DNA from: Bacteroides oleiciplenus YIT 12058
GTDB lineage: Bacteria > Bacteroidota > Bacteroidia > Bacteroidales > Bacteroidaceae
Assembly (NCBI RefSeq): GCF_000315485.1
Contig: NZ_JH992944.1
Location: 1 to 64,000 of the forward strand
DNA: 64,000 nucleotides
Direction: 5' to 3'
Position 1 is the first letter of the stretch. Each line of letters begins with the position of its first letter. Below the pieces are notes generated by a model that was not told the origin of the DNA, made no database searches, and saw nothing but the letters and a program-made list of their open reading frames with translations. Positions 1 through 8,640 of this stretch are shown here, piece after piece. A program made the translations under genes and the position numbers.

Positions 1-76
1 CTGACGGAACAGCGGGTTAAATCTTGCAATATACATTGCTGTTTAACAATCAATTACGTGACTTTTCAGGTCACAC
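1..76 (-). mobile_element. Putative 5' end of a group II intron interrupting mobC
   Basis: Read on the minus strand, the mobC frame is normal up to the tryptophan codon at 79-77 and then meets GTGTGACC, giving an immediate stop. GTGYG is the consensus 5' end of group II introns. The next bases fold: GTGAC pairs with GTCAC just downstream, then AACAGC pairs with GCTGTT enclosing a small GCAAT/ATTGC hairpin, as in the start of intron domain I. The homologous second mobC reads straight through this codon. The rest of the intron, with any reverse transcriptase gene, would lie left of the window. An insertion of another type cannot be excluded. Confidence 0.5.
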
Positions 77-994
77 CCACGTGCGGTTCAAATTCAACAT
101 GATGGTGTACGCACTTTCGTAAGCATCGGATATGTCCGTCATAAAGTCCGGGTGAATGGGATTGCAACGGTGGCTACCTGCCGGATCATCGAAATTTATC
201 ACGTAGAATTTCGGTTTGACCTTGTAACCGTCCAGATTGTTAATCAGATGGTTGTAAGCAATCTCGGAAAGGTCGGGATATTTGAAATCATACAAAAAAA
301 CGGAAAATCCTTTTTCGATAACCTGCTTAATATACTGATTGATAATCGCATAGGACTTCCCGCTGCCCGGAGTTCCCAATACCATTGTCGCACGAAAAAT
401 ATTAACGAGGTTAATCCATCCGTCATATGTCTTTCCCCTGAACCAGAAACGGGTGCGGAGATTGACGGAATACTCGTTCTCCTTCAGTTCGGTTTCCTGC
501 ATAAAGGATTCGTTCTCCACGTTGAACATGTCTTCAAGCAAGTTGGTTTTGAGCAGGCGGGACATCCATAGTCCTGCCATGAGTAGAAAGATATATCCGG
601 CTGTAAGGGTGGCGATGTAGAACACCGTGTTTGCCGACAAGGGCAAAGGGAGTGCCAAGAGCCACCAGTTGAAAAAGAACAGCAACAAGCCCGTCACGCC
701 GTAAAGGATTATTTTGCGCCAAGTGATTTTCTGCTCTTTCACGCCCTTTGTCCCCAAACAGGAAAGGGCGAGGAACAGCACGGCAAAGAGCTTCGTCCAA
801 AAGATACTGGAAAACAGCCCGGCGGTACGCTGGAAACCGAGCAGGATTCTATCGACTACGCCGATATTGATGCCCCACTCCTGAATAGATTGGAAACAGA
901 ACCAATAAATATTGATTACTACAAATAAAATGCTGATAGCACGCATGAACTCCATTACTTTGGCAAGTCCACGCAAATCATCTTCGTTTTGCAT
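71..994 (-). CDS. mobC: MobC coupling protein (type IV, VirD4/TraG family), 5' exon only
   Basis: The product is the N-terminal part (307 residues) of the inner-membrane ATPase that docks the relaxase-DNA complex to the conjugation channel. It matches residues 1-306 of the complete 670-residue MobC at 59319-61331. Four hydrophobic segments lie in the first ~150 residues, followed by the Walker A motif GTPGSGKS at about residue 208. The reading frame stops abruptly after the segment LNLNRTWV, where the full-length copy continues, so the gene is interrupted rather than naturally short. It is the last gene of mobA-mobB-mobC and starts 37 bp after mobB. If the interruption is a group II intron, splicing could restore the protein. 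Confidence 0.85.
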   Translation of the reverse strand: MQNEDDLRGLAKVMEFMRAISILFVVINIYWFCFQSIQEWGINIGVVDRILLGFQRTAGLFSSIFWTKLFAVLFLALSCLGTKGVKEQKITWRKIILYGVTGLLLFFFNWWLLALPLPLSANTVFYIATLTAGYIFLLMAGLWMSRLLKTNLLEDMFNVENESFMQETELKENEYSVNLRTRFWFRGKTYDGWINLVNIFRATMVLGTPGSGKSYAIINQYIKQVIEKGFSVFLYDFKYPDLSEIAYNHLINNLDGYKVKPKFYVINFDDPAGSHRCNPIHPDFMTDISDAYESAYTIMLNLNRTWV

Positions 995-1031
995 ATTGAT
1001 ATACTTTTAAAATTGTGAATACTGCGGAAGG

Positions 1032-2336
1032 TTACTGCTGCCTGCCGTACCTGCGCCTTTTCTTCTTTTTCCGCTGCTGCGGTGCGGGCTGGTCGCCGGA
1101 TGCGCCGCCCTGTACGGGTGCGAACAGGCTGAAAGCGTCCGCCACGTTTTGGGTGGTGCTGTCCTTATGGTCGGGGTGGTACTCGGTATCATGCCCGTTC
1201 CCGTTCCACTGGGATGCGCCCGTATGCCCTTGCTGCTGTGCGGGACGTTCCACTTCGGCGGATTGCTGCGGCGGGTGAATACCGTCCTGTCCGGCGAAAA
1301 GGTCGTTGAATACATTGGCGGAAAACTCCTTACCCAGACGGGAACCGTTGAAAACGGTCTTGTCGGCATGGTCGATGAAGGTCGCCCCATAGATGCGCCC
1401 CGCATCGTTGGTGCGGAATACCACGCCGATACCCTGCCGCATGAGTTCACGCTCGAAAAGTGCCCGGTCACGCCCTGCGGTCTGCATGGCGGACGCTATG
1501 CGGGCGGCGGTATCGGTGGCAATGTCCTTGTGGTTCTTCACCCATGCGTTGGCAGAGAGCATACGCTTTTCCAGTGCGGCAATGCCCGCTTCCTTACCGA
1601 ACACGGAAGACTTGAAGGGTTTGCCGACCTTGTTGCCGTCCTTGTCCGTCGCCGAATAGGACAAGCCGTGATACTCCCGTCCGCCATATTCCCCTTTGAC
1701 TTCATCCACCGTTATGCCGTAGAGCGAAAGTACCGCACGGTATTCGCCGAGCGACTGGAAACGCCACTCACGGGCTATCGGTCGGATCACTCCCGCCAAC
1801 TGCCCTTTGAGGTTGCCGCCCTCGTAATCGACGGGCGATAAGGGCAGCCCTTCCTTCCACTCCTTTTGGGTAGCCGGGGTAAGGTCGAACTGCTGTTCCA
1901 GTTCCCGGCAGACCTTCATCGAACGCTCGTGTTCGTAGCTGTCGGAAATCGCCCGCCCGGTTTCGTCCACACGGACGGAAACGATATGCAGGTGTTCCCT
2001 ACCGATGTCGTTGTGGCGGTAAACGATATAGGGCTGGTCGCCGAAGCCCATGCGCTGCATATACTGCTCCGCCAATTTTATGAACTGTTCCTCGGTCACG
2101 CAATCCTTCGGATCGGGATTGAGCGAGATATGCAGGATGGGTTTCTCGGTCTTGCGGTTGGCGGTCAGGTAGTCCACGAACGAACGGGAAATATGCTCTA
2201 TCGTATAAGGGGTGTCGCCCGGCGGTTCGATAATCCGGTTACCGAAAAGCACGTCCGCATGAAGTTCGTCCACCTTGATCTGGTTGTAGGCAAGCACCCC
2301 GTACAGGCTGCTGCCGTGTGAAATCTTGGCTATCAT
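1032..2336 (-). CDS. mobB: MobB relaxase (MobA/VirD2-like mobilization nuclease)
   Basis: This 434-residue protein would nick oriT and stay covalently attached to the transferred strand. The N-terminal relaxase domain starts with a Tyr-containing segment (SSLYGVLAYN, residues 9-18) that may supply the catalytic tyrosine. It contains the metal-binding histidine cluster H108, H115 and H117 in YRHNDIGREHLHIVSV. The C-terminal third is polar and ends in a lysine/arginine-rich tail. The start overlaps the mobA stop by four bases (ATGA type), which implies translational coupling. A diverged second copy lies at 61343-62593. Confidence 0.92.
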   Translation of the reverse strand: MIAKISHGSSLYGVLAYNQIKVDELHADVLFGNRIIEPPGDTPYTIEHISRSFVDYLTANRKTEKPILHISLNPDPKDCVTEEQFIKLAEQYMQRMGFGDQPYIVYRHNDIGREHLHIVSVRVDETGRAISDSYEHERSMKVCRELEQQFDLTPATQKEWKEGLPLSPVDYEGGNLKGQLAGVIRPIAREWRFQSLGEYRAVLSLYGITVDEVKGEYGGREYHGLSYSATDKDGNKVGKPFKSSVFGKEAGIAALEKRMLSANAWVKNHKDIATDTAARIASAMQTAGRDRALFERELMRQGIGVVFRTNDAGRIYGATFIDHADKTVFNGSRLGKEFSANVFNDLFAGQDGIHPPQQSAEVERPAQQQGHTGASQWNGNGHDTEYHPDHKDSTTQNVADAFSLFAPVQGGASGDQPAPQQRKKKKRRRYGRQQ

Positions 2337-2761
2337 CGCACCGGGTATTTGGTTTGAAACTCCTCCGCCAGTGCGGAAATCTGTTTGCTAAGTTCCACCA
2401 ATTCGAGGGTGTGCTGTTCCAGTTTGTAGAGGAAAGCGAGTGCCTTCTTCTCCGAAAAATTGGATTTGAGCGCACGCACGCATTGGTTGTAATTCACGCC
2501 GATGCTGCGGAACTGGGAATGAAAAGAGGTCAGGCGCATGTAGAAATCCTGCGTGCCCTTATCGAGTTTGACGACCTTTATCTCCCTGCCGAAGAGTGCG
2601 GAAACGATAAACTCGGCACGGGTTGCCTTGCCGGATTCATCGAAAAGGGCAAGGAAACGGGCGTTGTCTTCATCGTCCAGACGGAACACGTAGCGGTGGC
2701 GCATCTTGTCGGGTTTGGGCTTTCGCCCGTGGTTGTTGGAATACTTCTTCTGACTATCCAT
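2333..2761 (-). CDS. mobA: MobA mobilization accessory protein
   Basis: This 142-residue basic protein belongs to the small accessory proteins that bind oriT and help the MobB relaxase. The N-terminus is lysine- and arginine-rich (RKPKPDKMRHRYVFRLDDED). The central part holds the FSEKKALAFLYKLEQ segment that is nearly the same in the second MobA of this window. I chose the ATG at 2761 because the other copy also has a short polar N-terminus; an in-frame ATG at 2788 would add nine residues. It opens the mobA-mobB-mobC operon and is preceded by the structured oriT candidate. Confidence 0.85.
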   Translation of the reverse strand: MDSQKKYSNNHGRKPKPDKMRHRYVFRLDDEDNARFLALFDESGKATRAEFIVSALFGREIKVVKLDKGTQDFYMRLTSFHSQFRSIGVNYNQCVRALKSNFSEKKALAFLYKLEQHTLELVELSKQISALAEEFQTKYPVR

Positions 2762-2800
2762 AGTCCTATCAAATTTTAAGTGAAACATGGGTTGAAAACT

Positions 2801-2968
2801 GCCGTATGCTTACGGCTCTCCCCCGCAAAGGAAAATCCAACTCCGGCGGATTTTTCACCAGCGGGGCAAGGTGGTGGTGTGGCACGGAAAGCGAAGCGAG
2901 TGCCGCAGCACACAACTTGCTAATTTCGGTTGAAATTAAAATCCGTCCTACCGGACAGATTGGGGATG
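2801..2968. other. Candidate oriT region of element 1
   Basis: This noncoding stretch lies directly upstream of mobA. It holds several inverted repeats: GCCGTA/TACGGC (2801-2816), AAAATCC/GGATTTT (about 2831-2852), GTGTGGCAC/GTGCC..CACAC (about 2876-2913), and a hairpin that begins AAAATCCG at 2938 and runs into GATTGGGGA. The last motif is repeated at 63181-63208, at a similar distance from the second mobA. A relaxase target beside the mob genes is expected; the exact nick site is inference. Confidence 0.5.
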
Positions 2969-3195
2969 CCCTTGTCTGTTGCCGACTGCCGGGGCAGTCC
3001 TTCGGGCGGTTACTATTCTTGTTCATTCTCACGGAATTTTGGTTCATGGCTGCAAAGTAACAGCCCTTTTCCCGTCCGGTCATTATGCCCGGATGCGACA
3101 AACCTACGGGTGGAAAGACAAGGTGCGACACGCTGATAATCAAACGAATAATCTACCGATATTTTGATATTCCTTTGCGCCGTGGAAGCGGTAAA
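2969..3195. other. Intergenic region without a recognisable gene
   Basis: About 230 bp between the oriT candidate and the phased tract. Short open frames exist on both strands but none has a convincing start, family resemblance or neighbour overlap. A promoter for traA may lie here or in the tract, but I found no perfect TAnnTTTG box. Confidence 0.4.
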
Positions 3196-3535
3196 ACGGC
3201 TGTTCAACCGGACGGATAAACGGACGCTCAAACGAGTGGATGATTGACTGAATGTACAGCCGGACGGATGATGATTTTGCCGGATGAACGAACGGATGGA
3301 CGAACGGCTAAACGGTTAGCCGGATGAATGACTAAACAGCTAAACGGTTAAACGGCTAAACAGCCGGATGAACGGTCGGATGAATGAGCGAACGGACAAA
3401 CGGATGATGAACTGACCGGATGAACAAATGGCTGGCTATACGGCTGACCGATTGAATGACCGATTGGCTGATTGATTGAATGAACAGATAACCGATTGCT
3501 TAGGCAACCGAATGAATAACTAATTGATTGACGAT
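3196..3535 (+). repeat. 4-bp-phased degenerate tetranucleotide tract upstream of traA
   Basis: The sequence can be cut into about 84 consecutive tetramers that nearly all follow pyrimidine-purine-purine-any base, such as cgga, tgaa, taaa, cggt, tggc and tgat. The phase is kept from about 3196 to the traA start with very few exceptions. It is not an exact tandem repeat. A related tract lies at 8641-8790. Function is unknown; a spacer, a ParA-type DNA site or a slippage product are possibilities. Confidence 0.7.
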
Positions 3536-4318
3536 ATGGATAAACAGACTTTGAACGTGGCTTTCGCCACACAAAAGGGCGGTAGCGGGAAAACGGCTAT
3601 CACGGTGCTGGTGGCGAGTTACCTGCACTACAACTGCGGGTGTCCGCTGGCGGTGATCGATTGTGACTTTCCGCAACACAGCCTGTATGAAATGCGGGAA
3701 CGGGACAGCCGGGCGGTACTGGAAAACGAGTACCTGAAACGGATGGCATACGAGCAGATGCGTGAACCGGGACGTGCCGCCTATCCGGTGCAGAAGTGCC
3801 GGGTGGAACGTGCGCCGGACATGGCGGCGGAACTGGCGGGCAATGGAAACTATGACCTGCTGTTCTTCGACCTGCCCGGAACGGTGAACTCGTCGGGTAT
3901 ATTGCGCACCATTGCGCAAATGGATTACATCTTCGCTCCGGTGAGTGCCGACCAAACGGTACTGGAAAGCACGCTCGCCTTTCTGGACGTGTTGCAACGG
4001 ATGATGTTAGGAAAGGAAACAAGCCGACTGAAAGGGCTTTACCTCTTCTGGAATCTGGTGGATAAACGGGAAAAGAGCGAACTGTACGGACGGTATGAAA
4101 AAGTAATCGCCGGAATGGGGCTGCCGATGCTCACCACACAGATACCGGACACGAAACGCTTCCGCAAGGAACTGGATGCGGAGAACCGGACGGTGTTCCG
4201 TTCCACGCTGTTCGCTCCCGACAAGCGGATGGTTGCGGGCAGCGGAATCCCCGAACTGGCACATGAAATAATATCCATCCTCAAACTATCAGGCTATGAA
4301 GAAACAGCAAACAGATAA
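3536..4318 (+). CDS. traA: TraA, ParA/MinD-type ATPase of the conjugation operon
   Basis: This 260-residue protein is a deviant Walker ATPase, and it heads the tra operon as in CTnDOT. The Walker A motif KGGSGKT lies at residues 14-20, followed by VIDCDFPQHS, the typical Walker A' region. The frame is open from a TTG at 3524, but the ATG at 3536 gives the family's usual N-terminus. Its role in transfer is not defined by sequence; ParA-like ATPases usually position DNA or protein complexes. The next gene starts inside its 3' end (22-bp overlap). A second, diverged TraA starts at 63674. Confidence 0.88.
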   Translation: MDKQTLNVAFATQKGGSGKTAITVLVASYLHYNCGCPLAVIDCDFPQHSLYEMRERDSRAVLENEYLKRMAYEQMREPGRAAYPVQKCRVERAPDMAAELAGNGNYDLLFFDLPGTVNSSGILRTIAQMDYIFAPVSADQTVLESTLAFLDVLQRMMLGKETSRLKGLYLFWNLVDKREKSELYGRYEKVIAGMGLPMLTTQIPDTKRFRKELDAENRTVFRSTLFAPDKRMVAGSGIPELAHEIISILKLSGYEETANR

Positions 4319-4772
4319 GCCCATCGACGAAGAACTGCTTATGCGGATGATGGCGGGCGAAACGGAAAAGCCGCAAGGCAACGGTGATGCACCGGAAACA
4401 GAAGAAACAGGACAAGAGGCGGAAGAACCGGAACAGGAAACAGAGAAAAGGGAAACTGCCGTGCCAATGGAAAACAGGGTTGCCGGGAAGGTGGCTGACG
4501 GGAAAGTGCAAGACGGGAAGCGGCGCAAGGTGAAGCAGGCGGCGGACTACGACACGACCTTCCTCAAAGGGATGGATATACCCGCCCGTTACGGGAAGCC
4601 CGTGTATGTGCGGCGTGAATACCACGAGCGGATCGCCAAAATCTCCATGATGCTGACGGGCGGCAAGGTGTCGCTATCCGCCTACATAGACAACGTGCTG
4701 GAGCAACACTTCGAGCAGTACCGGGAAGAAATCGAAGCGGCATACGCCGGAAAGATGGAAAAACTCTTCTAA
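4296..4772 (+). CDS. DUF3408 conjugal transfer protein (TraB/TraC-like)
   Basis: This 158-residue protein has a charged, Glu/Lys-rich first half (residues 1-75) and a conserved DUF3408-like second half (about 85-150) with RREYHERIAKISMMLTGGKV and an amphipathic helix. Proteins of this family sit next to the ParA-like TraA in Bacteroidales ICEs and are annotated as conjugal transfer proteins without a known mechanism. The start overlaps traA. CTnDOT-type operons often carry two such genes; only one is present here. Confidence 0.75.
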   Translation: MKKQQTDKPIDEELLMRMMAGETEKPQGNGDAPETEETGQEAEEPEQETEKRETAVPMENRVAGKVADGKVQDGKRRKVKQAADYDTTFLKGMDIPARYGKPVYVRREYHERIAKISMMLTGGKVSLSAYIDNVLEQHFEQYREEIEAAYAGKMEKLF

Positions 4773-4792
4773 AGCGGAAAGGAGAAAGGGAC

Positions 4793-5464
4793 ATGATACT
4801 GAAACTGATACTCTCCGTCCTGCTGCTGTACTACCTCTGTGTACTGTGGAAATATTACCGCACCGACATAGCCGGACTGCTGAGAAAAACGGATGCGGAA
4901 GAAAGGACGGACGAACCGGACGAAGAAGCGGAAAAGCCGGGCGAACCGTACACGGTTATCGGCAAAAGCACCTACCGGAGCGGACAAACCTACGAGCCGA
5001 AAGACAAGCAAGGACACACTGAAAATCAAGCAGATAAAACAGATAATTTCGCACCCGGAACGCCGGAGAGTACCCCGGAAACGGCTACGGGTAACGGCAC
5101 GGAACAGGCGGAAGAATCCGCTGCGGACGAGGATGCGGACTACTCCGACATTGAGGTAGAACCGGAAGAGGACGAGCCGGAAGAAGAGGGATATGTACCC
5201 ACGGCGGAAGAGTTGGAAGAGGAAGAGGAACTGGGGGCGTACTATCCCGACAGCAATCCCGACTTTGCCACCGGGTACACCTTCGAGGACTTGAAGATGG
5301 TACACAAAGTTATCGCCACGGACGAAGTGGACGAGGAAGAGAAAAGGCAAGCCCGTGAGGTGCTGCCTGCCGTGATGGGATCGGACGTGTGGGACGAGAT
5401 GCTGGATGAATTTGAAGGGGCACGGCAGCGTGTCGCCCGACTGATGAATAATAGTAATGTTTAA
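4793..5464 (+). CDS. Membrane-anchored acidic conjugal transfer protein (TraC/TraD position)
   Basis: The 223-residue product has one N-terminal membrane segment (about residues 2-20) followed by a very acidic, low-complexity region and a C-terminal part with FEDLKMVHKVIATDEVDEEE. A purine-rich AAAGGAGAAAGGG lies just upstream of the ATG, an unusually strong Shine-Dalgarno-like site for this phylum. It lies between the DUF3408 gene and traE, the place of traD in CTnDOT-type operons, but the family cannot be fixed from sequence alone. Confidence 0.65.
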   Translation: MILKLILSVLLLYYLCVLWKYYRTDIAGLLRKTDAEERTDEPDEEAEKPGEPYTVIGKSTYRSGQTYEPKDKQGHTENQADKTDNFAPGTPESTPETATGNGTEQAEESAADEDADYSDIEVEPEEDEPEEEGYVPTAEELEEEEELGAYYPDSNPDFATGYTFEDLKMVHKVIATDEVDEEEKRQAREVLPAVMGSDVWDEMLDEFEGARQRVARLMNNSNV

Positions 5465-5481
5465 TTTAATCTTAAAAGACA

Positions 5482-5781
5482 ATGACAAAAAAGAGATTCT
5501 TTTTGATGGCAGCCTGTGTGATGGCTGCTGCTGGTGCGATGGCACAAGGTAACGGACAAGCGGGTATCACCGAGGCTACGCAGATGGTGACTTCGTATTT
5601 CGATCCGGGAACGAAATTGATTTACGCCATCGGTGCGGTGGTCGGGTTGATTGGCGGGGTAAAAGTTTATGGAAAATTCAGTAGCGGCGATCCCGATACG
5701 AGCAAGACAGCGGCTTCGTGGTTCGGAGCTTGTATTTTCCTGATTGTCGCCGCTACTATCCTGCGCTCTTTCTTCCTGTAA
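5482..5781 (+). CDS. traE: TraE (DUF4134), small membrane protein, VirB2-like
   Basis: The 99-residue protein has a cleavable signal-like N-terminus ending GAMAQGN, then two hydrophobic segments (about residues 45-60 and 79-97). Size, signal and position before TraF and the VirB4-like TraG fit the TraE/DUF4134 family, thought to be the pilin-like or inner-membrane core subunit of the Bacteroidetes conjugation machine. It begins 17 bp after the preceding gene and belongs to the tra operon. Confidence 0.85.
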   Translation: MTKKRFFLMAACVMAAAGAMAQGNGQAGITEATQMVTSYFDPGTKLIYAIGAVVGLIGGVKVYGKFSSGDPDTSKTAASWFGACIFLIVAATILRSFFL

Positions 5782-5793
5782 AAGAAGCGGGTT

Positions 5794-6114
5794 ATGAACT
5801 TTGAAATTAACAAGGGGATTGGCAGGAACGTAGAGTTCAAGGGCTTGGAAAGCCAGTACCTTTTTGTGTTCGCCGCCGGGTTGCTTGCCGTGTTCGTGGT
5901 GTTCGTTATCCTGTACATGGCGGGCGTGAACCAGTGGGTGTGCATCGGCTTCGGCGTGACTGCGGCTACGCTGCTGGTATGGCTGACGTTCCGGCTCAAT
6001 GCCAAATACGGCACGCACGGGCTGATGAAAGCTGCCGCCCGGAAACGGCATCCGAGGTATGTATTGAACCGACTGAAAATTCCCCGATTATTTACCAAAA
6101 ACAAGAAAGAATGA
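5794..6114 (+). CDS. traF: TraF (DUF4133), VirB3-like inner-membrane protein
   Basis: This 106-residue protein contains two adjacent membrane segments (about residues 24-43 and 47-65) and a basic C-terminus. It precedes the VirB4-like ATPase, the usual place of VirB3-like proteins, and has the length of the DUF4133/TraF family. Its stop overlaps the traG start in an ATGA arrangement, so TraF and TraG are probably translationally coupled. Confidence 0.85.
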   Translation: MNFEINKGIGRNVEFKGLESQYLFVFAAGLLAVFVVFVILYMAGVNQWVCIGFGVTAATLLVWLTFRLNAKYGTHGLMKAAARKRHPRYVLNRLKIPRLFTKNKKE

Positions 6115-8612
6115 GAAATGTAATGAAAGCGGCGACGCTGGAAAGCAAATTCCCGCTATTGGCAGTAGAGAACGGCTGCATCGTGTCAAAAGATGCGGAC
6201 GTGACGGTAGCCTTCAAGGTGGAACTGCCGGAACTGTTCACCGTTACCAGTAACGAGTACGAGGCGATACATTCGGCATGGCACAAGGCGGTGAAGGTAT
6301 TGCCGGACTTCTCCATCGTGCATAAACAGGACTTCTTCATCGAAGAGAAGTACCAGCCGGAGATCGACAGGGACGAGCTTAGTTTCTTGTCCCGCTCGTT
6401 TGAACGGCATTTTAACGAACGCCCGTTCCTGAATCACTTCTGCTACCTGTTCCTCACCAAGACCACGAAGATGCGCAGCCGTCAGGAAAGCACGTTCAGC
6501 ACGCTGTGCAAGGGCAAGATTATCCCGAAGGAGATCGAGGACAAGGAAACGGTAACGAAGTTCCTCGAAGCGGTCGGGCAGTTCGAGCGGATCATGAACG
6601 ACTGCGGGTTTATCACGCTCCGCCGCCTGACAACAGACGAGATTGTCGGGACGGAAACGTCGGCGGGTATCGTGGAGAAATATTTCGCCCTCTCGCAAAC
6701 CGATACCACTGTCCTGAAGGATATTTCACTGAACCCCGAAGAGATGCGGATAGGTGACGACTTCCTTTGCCTGCACACCCTTTCGGACGTAGAGGATTTG
6801 CCGGGAAACGTGGGTACGGACAGCCGCTATGAACGGTTATCGACCGACCGTTCGGATTGCAGGCTATCGTTCGCCGCCCCGGTGGGCGTGCTGCTGACGT
6901 GTAACCATTGTTACAACCAGTACATCTTTATTGACGACCATGCGGAAAACCTGAAACGGTTCGAGCAGACCGCAAGGAATATGCAGTCGCTATCCCGCTA
7001 CTCACGCTCGAACCAGATCAACCAGGAATGGATAGAGGAATACCTGAACGAAGCGCACAGCAAGGGGCTGGTTTCGGTACGCTGCCACTGTAACGTGATG
7101 GCATGGTCGGACGACCGGGAAGAACTGAAACACATAAAGAATGACGTGGGCAGCCAGCTTGCCCTTATGGAGTGCAAGCCACGGCATAACACTACGGACG
7201 TGCCTACGCTTTTCTGGGCGGGCATACCGGGGAACGAGGGGGATTTTCCTTTCGAGGAAAGTTTCTACACGTTCATCCCGCAAGCCCTGTGCTTCTTCAC
7301 GGAAGAAACGAATTACAAAAGTTCGCTCTCGCCCTTCGGCATCAAGATGGTGGATCGGGTGACAGGCAGACCGTTGCATCTGGATATATCGGACTTGCCG
7401 ATGAAGAAGGGAGTAATTACCAATCGCAACAAGTTCGTACTTGGGCCGAGTGGTAGCGGGAAATCGTTCTTTATGAACCATTTAGTCCGGCAATATTACG
7501 AACAGAACAGCCATATCGTACTGGTCGATACGGGAAACTCGTATCAAGGTCTGTGCGAAATGATACACCGGAAAACAAAGGGGGCGGACGGGATTTATTA
7601 CACGTATTCGGAAGAGAAGCCGATCAGTTTCAATCCTTTCTTTACAGACGATTACAAGTTCAACGTGGAGAAAAAGGACAGCATAAAAACGCTGTTGCTC
7701 ACCCTCTGGAAGAGTGAGGACGACAAGATCACGAAAACGGAAAGCGGCGAGTTGGGAAGTGCGGTATCGGCTTATATCAAGAAGATACAGCAAGACCGGG
7801 GCATCGTTCCCTGCTTCGATACCTTCTACGAATATATGCTGAATGATTACCGGGCGGAACTGGAGAAAAGGGACATCAAGGTAAGCCGGGAAGATTTCAA
7901 TATCGACAACTTCCTGACTACGCTACGGCAGTATTACAAGGGCGGACGGTTCGACTTCCTGCTGAACTCCCGTGAGAATATCGACCTGCTGCATAAACGG
8001 TTCATAGTATTTGAAATTGACAGTATAAAGGATAATGCCGAACTTTTTCCGGTGGTGGTCATCATCATCATGGAAGCCTTTATCAACAAGATGCGGCGGT
8101 TGAAAGGGATTCGCAAGCTCCTGATTGTGGAAGAAGCGTGGAAGGCTCTTACCACGGAGAATATGGCAAATTATTTAAAATATATGTATAAAACGGTCAG
8201 GAAGTATTTCGGTGAGGCGATTGTCGTCACGCAGGAAGTGGACGATATAATATCGTCCCCCGTGGTGAAGGAAAGTATCATCAATAACTCGGACTGCAAA
8301 ATCCTTTTAGACCAGAAAAAGTACATGAACAAGTTTGACGGCATACAGGCGATGCTCGGACTGACGGAGAAGGAGAAAGCGCAGATACTATCCATCAACC
8401 TTGCCAACCATCCCGGACGAAAATACAAAGAGGTCTGGATCGGACTGAACGGGGTGCAGTCAGCGGTATATGCAACGGAAGTTTCGCCCGCCGAATACCT
8501 GACGTACACCACCGAAGAGAGCGAGAAAACGGAAGTGTTCAACCTTGCGGAAGAGTTGGGCGGTGACTTGGAGCTTGCCATCAGGCGGCTGGCGGAAACG
8601 AAGTACAAGTAG
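6111..8612 (+). CDS. traG: TraG, VirB4-like conjugation ATPase
   Basis: The 833-residue ATPase powers assembly and substrate passage of the type IV secretion system. The Walker A motif GPSGSGKS lies at about residue 445 and the Walker B segment LLIVEEAW at about residue 670. The frame extends upstream to 5934, but the ATG at 6111 overlaps the traF stop (ATGA) and gives the family N-terminus MRNVMKAATLESKF, so it is the likely start. In Bacteroidales nomenclature this TraG is the VirB4 homologue, not the coupling protein, which is MobC. Confidence 0.93.
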   Translation: MRNVMKAATLESKFPLLAVENGCIVSKDADVTVAFKVELPELFTVTSNEYEAIHSAWHKAVKVLPDFSIVHKQDFFIEEKYQPEIDRDELSFLSRSFERHFNERPFLNHFCYLFLTKTTKMRSRQESTFSTLCKGKIIPKEIEDKETVTKFLEAVGQFERIMNDCGFITLRRLTTDEIVGTETSAGIVEKYFALSQTDTTVLKDISLNPEEMRIGDDFLCLHTLSDVEDLPGNVGTDSRYERLSTDRSDCRLSFAAPVGVLLTCNHCYNQYIFIDDHAENLKRFEQTARNMQSLSRYSRSNQINQEWIEEYLNEAHSKGLVSVRCHCNVMAWSDDREELKHIKNDVGSQLALMECKPRHNTTDVPTLFWAGIPGNEGDFPFEESFYTFIPQALCFFTEETNYKSSLSPFGIKMVDRVTGRPLHLDISDLPMKKGVITNRNKFVLGPSGSGKSFFMNHLVRQYYEQNSHIVLVDTGNSYQGLCEMIHRKTKGADGIYYTYSEEKPISFNPFFTDDYKFNVEKKDSIKTLLLTLWKSEDDKITKTESGELGSAVSAYIKKIQQDRGIVPCFDTFYEYMLNDYRAELEKRDIKVSREDFNIDNFLTTLRQYYKGGRFDFLLNSRENIDLLHKRFIVFEIDSIKDNAELFPVVVIIIMEAFINKMRRLKGIRKLLIVEEAWKALTTENMANYLKYMYKTVRKYFGEAIVVTQEVDDIISSPVVKESIINNSDCKILLDQKKYMNKFDGIQAMLGLTEKEKAQILSINLANHPGRKYKEVWIGLNGVQSAVYATEVSPAEYLTYTTEESEKTEVFNLAEELGGDLELAIRRLAETKYK

Positions 8613-8640
8613 TTGCGCCGGAAAGAATATGTGAAAATGA

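Noticed and set aside
3348..3572. Serine-rich minus-strand frame within the phased tract
   Set aside because: The apparent Ser/Arg/Pro repeat arises from the 4-bp phase read in triplets; there is no independent evidence of coding.
5934..6110. 59-residue upstream extension of traG
   Set aside because: It overlaps traF in another frame; the ATGA overlap at 6111 is the natural start.
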